Part shown: piece by piece, positions 38,196-40,505 of the stretch
Layout: every line of letters begins with the position of its first letter
How positions within the stretch are numbered: position 1 is the stretch's first letter
From: a virus
Virus record (IMG/VR): IMGVR_UViG_3300033153_007255
Span: 1 to 40,505 of that record
Length of the DNA: 40,505 nt
Direction: 5' to 3' (one strand)
The notes under the pieces: model-generated
Database searches by the model: none
The model's input: only the letters and a program-made list of their open reading frames with translations
Told to the model about the DNA's origin: nothing
Position numbers and translations under genes: made by a program

Positions 38196-39060
38196 GATGT
38201 CTCTCCTTTCTTTTCAGCTTATCGAAATCTCTTCGCAGACTTGTGAATCCAAGTTTCTTGCACATCTTGTTCCATTCTTTTCTTGACAATTTATCTTCCA
38301 TTAGCTGAGGTGTTTTAACACCAACAAGAGGAAGTCCTACTAACTTCAAAGTATCATAGATCTGCCCGTTTTCATCTGCTTTCATAATTGCTTGATATTT
38401 TTTAGATGTCTTTTTCAAATCACCCATTAAGAATTTGATAGCGGTTTGTTCTCCTATCCCTTTTACACCTTGTATAGAATCAGAAGAACATCCTGCAAGA
38501 GCTTTTACTTCGGCCCACCTGTCCGGTTGTATATGATAATGGCTTATGAATTTTTGCTTCGTTATCAGCCTACGTTTCGTTGGAATCCATATTGATGTAT
38601 AGTTATTTAGAAGTTGGTACATATCTTGATCTGCTGTTACTATGATAATGTGATCTGACATTCTTACAGAGCCCTTGCATATCGCAGCAATGAGGTCATC
38701 TGCTTCGTATCCCCTATGCTGAAAGTTATTGACAAGACCTATTTTGGGGAGGTATCTTTTTCTGATTTCCTTTCGTTGTTTGCAGAAACCTAAAAAAGAT
38801 CCCTTTTCTTCATCAGACATCTCTAACTGACGTTTCTTCCTGTTAGCTTTATAAGTTGGTTCGATGTCTTTTCTTATAGAATGTTTTGAATCCCAACAAA
38901 AGACAATGTGATTTGTATGAAAGAATCTTTTCAGATTAATCACATCTCTAAAGAATCCGTATGTTACACCTGTTGCATTTTCTTTGTGATGCATCCAATC
39001 CATAGAGTACAAAGCTCTATGGCAAAGGAAATCACAATCAAGTATCAGCCAAGTTCTCAT
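38188..39060 (-). CDS. 5'-3' exonuclease / FEN (T4 RNase H, T5 D15 type), 290 aa
   Basis: PIN/FEN features in order: TWLILDCDFLCHRAL (Asp8, Asp10), IVFCWDSKHSIRKD, YEADDLIAAI (acidic pair), IIIVTADQDMYQLL, and the H3TH motif LAGCSSDSIQGVKGIGEQTA with the SDSIQGVKGIG core. It would remove RNA primers and flaps in phage replication. The C-terminal end is basic. Good overall length for a stand-alone exonuclease. Confidence 0.85.
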   Translation of the reverse strand: MRTWLILDCDFLCHRALYSMDWMHHKENATGVTYGFFRDVINLKRFFHTNHIVFCWDSKHSIRKDIEPTYKANRKKRQLEMSDEEKGSFLGFCKQRKEIRKRYLPKIGLVNNFQHRGYEADDLIAAICKGSVRMSDHIIIVTADQDMYQLLNNYTSIWIPTKRRLITKQKFISHYHIQPDRWAEVKALAGCSSDSIQGVKGIGEQTAIKFLMGDLKKTSKKYQAIMKADENGQIYDTLKLVGLPLVGVKTPQLMEDKLSRKEWNKMCKKLGFTSLRRDFDKLKRKERHHE

Positions 39061-39061
39061 T

Positions 39062-39412
39062 TTATCCGCCGACTTTTATCCACAGTCTCTTGACACTTAT
39101 TCGTTGGATTACTGTATACTCTTCTCTTGAACGCATATTCCTTATAAACATTCTTTCTGTGGTATTTAACTTGCTCATACATCTGGTTGACATTGCCACA
39201 ACTCTTTCATGGCATTCTTTATTTAAGGTTCTCTTTTGTTTTTTTCTCTTGGGTTCAGTTCTCGGACGCTTAATATCTTTTACATTCCCACAAGAAGGGC
39301 AAGGGGGTCTGTTTACATCAGTCCCACTCCATCCAAATCTCTTTCCACATTTCTCACATTGGGCATCACAGAAGGAAACAGCCCTGTCTCTTTTTGTTTC
39401 TATGACTTTCAT
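39062..39412 (-). CDS. Zinc-ribbon protein, 116 aa
   Basis: Two knuckles, CEKCGKRFGW and PCPSCGNVK (four cysteines, about 19-43), form a zinc ribbon. Another pair, Cys15 and Cys19, precedes it. The remainder is a basic linker (RTEPKRKKQKRT) and a helical C-terminus. Lies between the RecA-like gene (ATGA overlap) and the exonuclease, so a DNA-binding accessory or transcription-related protein is likely; exact role unknown. Confidence 0.7.
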   Translation of the reverse strand: MKVIETKRDRAVSFCDAQCEKCGKRFGWSGTDVNRPPCPSCGNVKDIKRPRTEPKRKKQKRTLNKECHERVVAMSTRCMSKLNTTERMFIRNMRSREEYTVIQRISVKRLWIKVGG

Positions 39413-40482
39413 TCATACCTCCTTTTTCTCTTGATATCACAAGCACTTTCAATTTCATCCCACACATCCTGAACAAGCTCCCTCATGTCCTGTTCCATGT
39501 TTTTTGATTCTATTTTTTTTATCAAACCCTCTCTGGTTCCTTTGTAATCAAATTCTGGAGCAGTTACTTTAGCATCACTCCCTTTCCAATGGTTCTCTTC
39601 AATGAGCCACTCAACACAACTCCCTATATCATCTATACCTACTGATGGGTATATAATCATAGGGAGTTCTCTTTCTTTTCCCGTCAATCTATTTTTCTTG
39701 ATTTTTAGTTTGCAGTTGACGCCTATCCATCGCTTCTTGCCTTTTACTGTTTTCGTTTTCTTTCTCTTGATACTCGACCATATCTCTAAGCAAGCATAAA
39801 AGCGGAGGGCATGTCCACCACTTCGATTTTTCCTTTCAAAGCCATATCCGATATTATCTCGTGTTTGGTTGATTACTATTAGAATGGAATCTGTATATTG
39901 CAATGGATCTAAAATCAGTCTGAGGTTGGAGGCATTCACCTTTGCTTTTCCATCTCCCATACTTCCAGTAGTTTTCTTCCCTGCCCTGTGTGCCTTTTTT
40001 GTATCATCAAACTTAGCCATCTCTAACTTGCTGCTCAGGCTGTCCATTGAATCTAATATATATATGAATGGCTCTCCCTTTTCAATAGCATCGTGAACAT
40101 GATAATAAAACTCTTCAATAGTTTTTGAGCATATTGGTTGACCGTCTTTGGATGTTCTCGGAGGTTCTATTTTCTTAAAAACTTTATCACCGAAGAACTT
40201 TTCGATGTCCATCAAGGCTCCTTTTTCACTGTTGTCAAATATAAATCTATGCTTTTTGAAGTCTCTGTTTTTACAAGCTTCAGCTAAACAGGTCAGTGAA
40301 AGGAATGTCTTACCGCTTTTTGAATCACCAACTATGAAATAGTAATGTCCTCCTGCAAAACCTCTTCTAACATTATCAGAACAGGCTAAGTTGAGGAGAG
40401 AGCTTCCAGTAGATAAGAATATTCTTGGTTCTTGTTTCTTGTTCCGTTTGGAACGTAAGATCTTTTTCAACCTTTTATTCAT
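39409..40482 (-). CDS. RecA/UvsX-like recombinase, 357 aa
   Basis: A basic N-terminus is followed by LSTGSSLLNLACS, Walker A GDSKSGKT (residues 52-59), FIYILDSMDSL (Walker B), ILIVINQTRDNIG (L1-near strand with the sensor Gln) and RSGGHALRFYACLEIW. This is the RecA/UvsX core layout for strand exchange. The long Lys-rich tract (IKRKKTKTVKGKKR) would be in the DNA-binding face. ATG 40482 with AAAGGAT; its upstream context is at the window edge, so operon start is not seen. Confidence 0.8.
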   Translation of the reverse strand: MNKRLKKILRSKRNKKQEPRIFLSTGSSLLNLACSDNVRRGFAGGHYYFIVGDSKSGKTFLSLTCLAEACKNRDFKKHRFIFDNSEKGALMDIEKFFGDKVFKKIEPPRTSKDGQPICSKTIEEFYYHVHDAIEKGEPFIYILDSMDSLSSKLEMAKFDDTKKAHRAGKKTTGSMGDGKAKVNASNLRLILDPLQYTDSILIVINQTRDNIGYGFERKNRSGGHALRFYACLEIWSSIKRKKTKTVKGKKRWIGVNCKLKIKKNRLTGKERELPMIIYPSVGIDDIGSCVEWLIEENHWKGSDAKVTAPEFDYKGTREGLIKKIESKNMEQDMRELVQDVWDEIESACDIKRKRRYE

Positions 40483-40505
40483 ATATATCCTTTGTGCCGG
40501 AGCGT

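Overview
This window is part of the genome of a tailed double-stranded DNA bacteriophage with siphovirus morphology. A HK97-fold capsid gene, a long tape-measure gene, a frameshifted tail-chaperone pair and a lambda-like tail tip (gpM/gpL/gpK/gpI-J order) lie on one strand, and there is no sheath or contractile-tail gene. The DNA is AT-rich and genes are packed with ATGA, TAATG or GTGA start/stop overlaps. Two perfect or near-perfect sigma70-type promoters point to a bacterial host. The host genus cannot be read from the sequence. Terminase, portal, lysis and DNA polymerase genes are not in the window, so it is only part of the genome. || Layout. (1) 1-402: non-coding, with a strong rightward terminator, long-range base pairing and three 39-bp direct repeats. 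(2) 403-4520, minus strand: eight small accessory genes, including two paralogous left-handed beta-helix proteins of exactly 8 and 7 coils and a putative papain/C39-like protein, all read from a consensus promoter near 4569-4598. (3) 4521-5190: a control region. Two divergent consensus promoters flank a perfect 10-bp-arm palindrome, and the rightward promoter feeds a highly structured, apparently non-coding transcript (about 4668-4993) that ends in an intrinsic terminator just before the late genes. (4) 5191-11235, plus: head module (DUF2213-type protease/scaffold, decoration protein, major capsid protein, connectors), interrupted by a DUF115/sialyltransferase-like gene and small membrane proteins. 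(5) 11257-15550: two large surface/fibre-type genes placed inside the head-tail joining block. (6) 15561-27544: tail genes, including an FN3-fused tail terminator, gpG/gpGT frameshift, tape measure, a gpL homologue carrying two LamG domains and an insertion in its iron-sulfur loop, an NlpC/P60 peptidase and a gpI-J fusion. (7) 27546-34256: a glycan/modification island with a DUF115-type enzyme, two methyltransferases, four glycosyltransferase-like proteins, a radical SAM protein and a 30-residue membrane peptide. (8) 34327-40482, minus strand, convergent: a DNA recombination/repair operon with a RecA-like recombinase, zinc-ribbon protein, 5'-3' exonuclease, PD-(D/E)XK resolvase-like nuclease, Mre11/SbcD and a Rad50/SbcC that is split into separate polypeptides at its zinc hook. 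|| How it works together (inference). Virion genes and the glycan island appear to form one long rightward transcription unit, so the sugar-modifying enzymes would be made late, with the virion proteins they might decorate. The left and right minus-strand operons look like accessory and replication/recombination genes. The region 4569-5190 is the obvious switch: its structured leader RNA plus terminator resembles in layout the lambda pR'-6S RNA-tR' arrangement. That RNA is the best candidate here for something undescribed.
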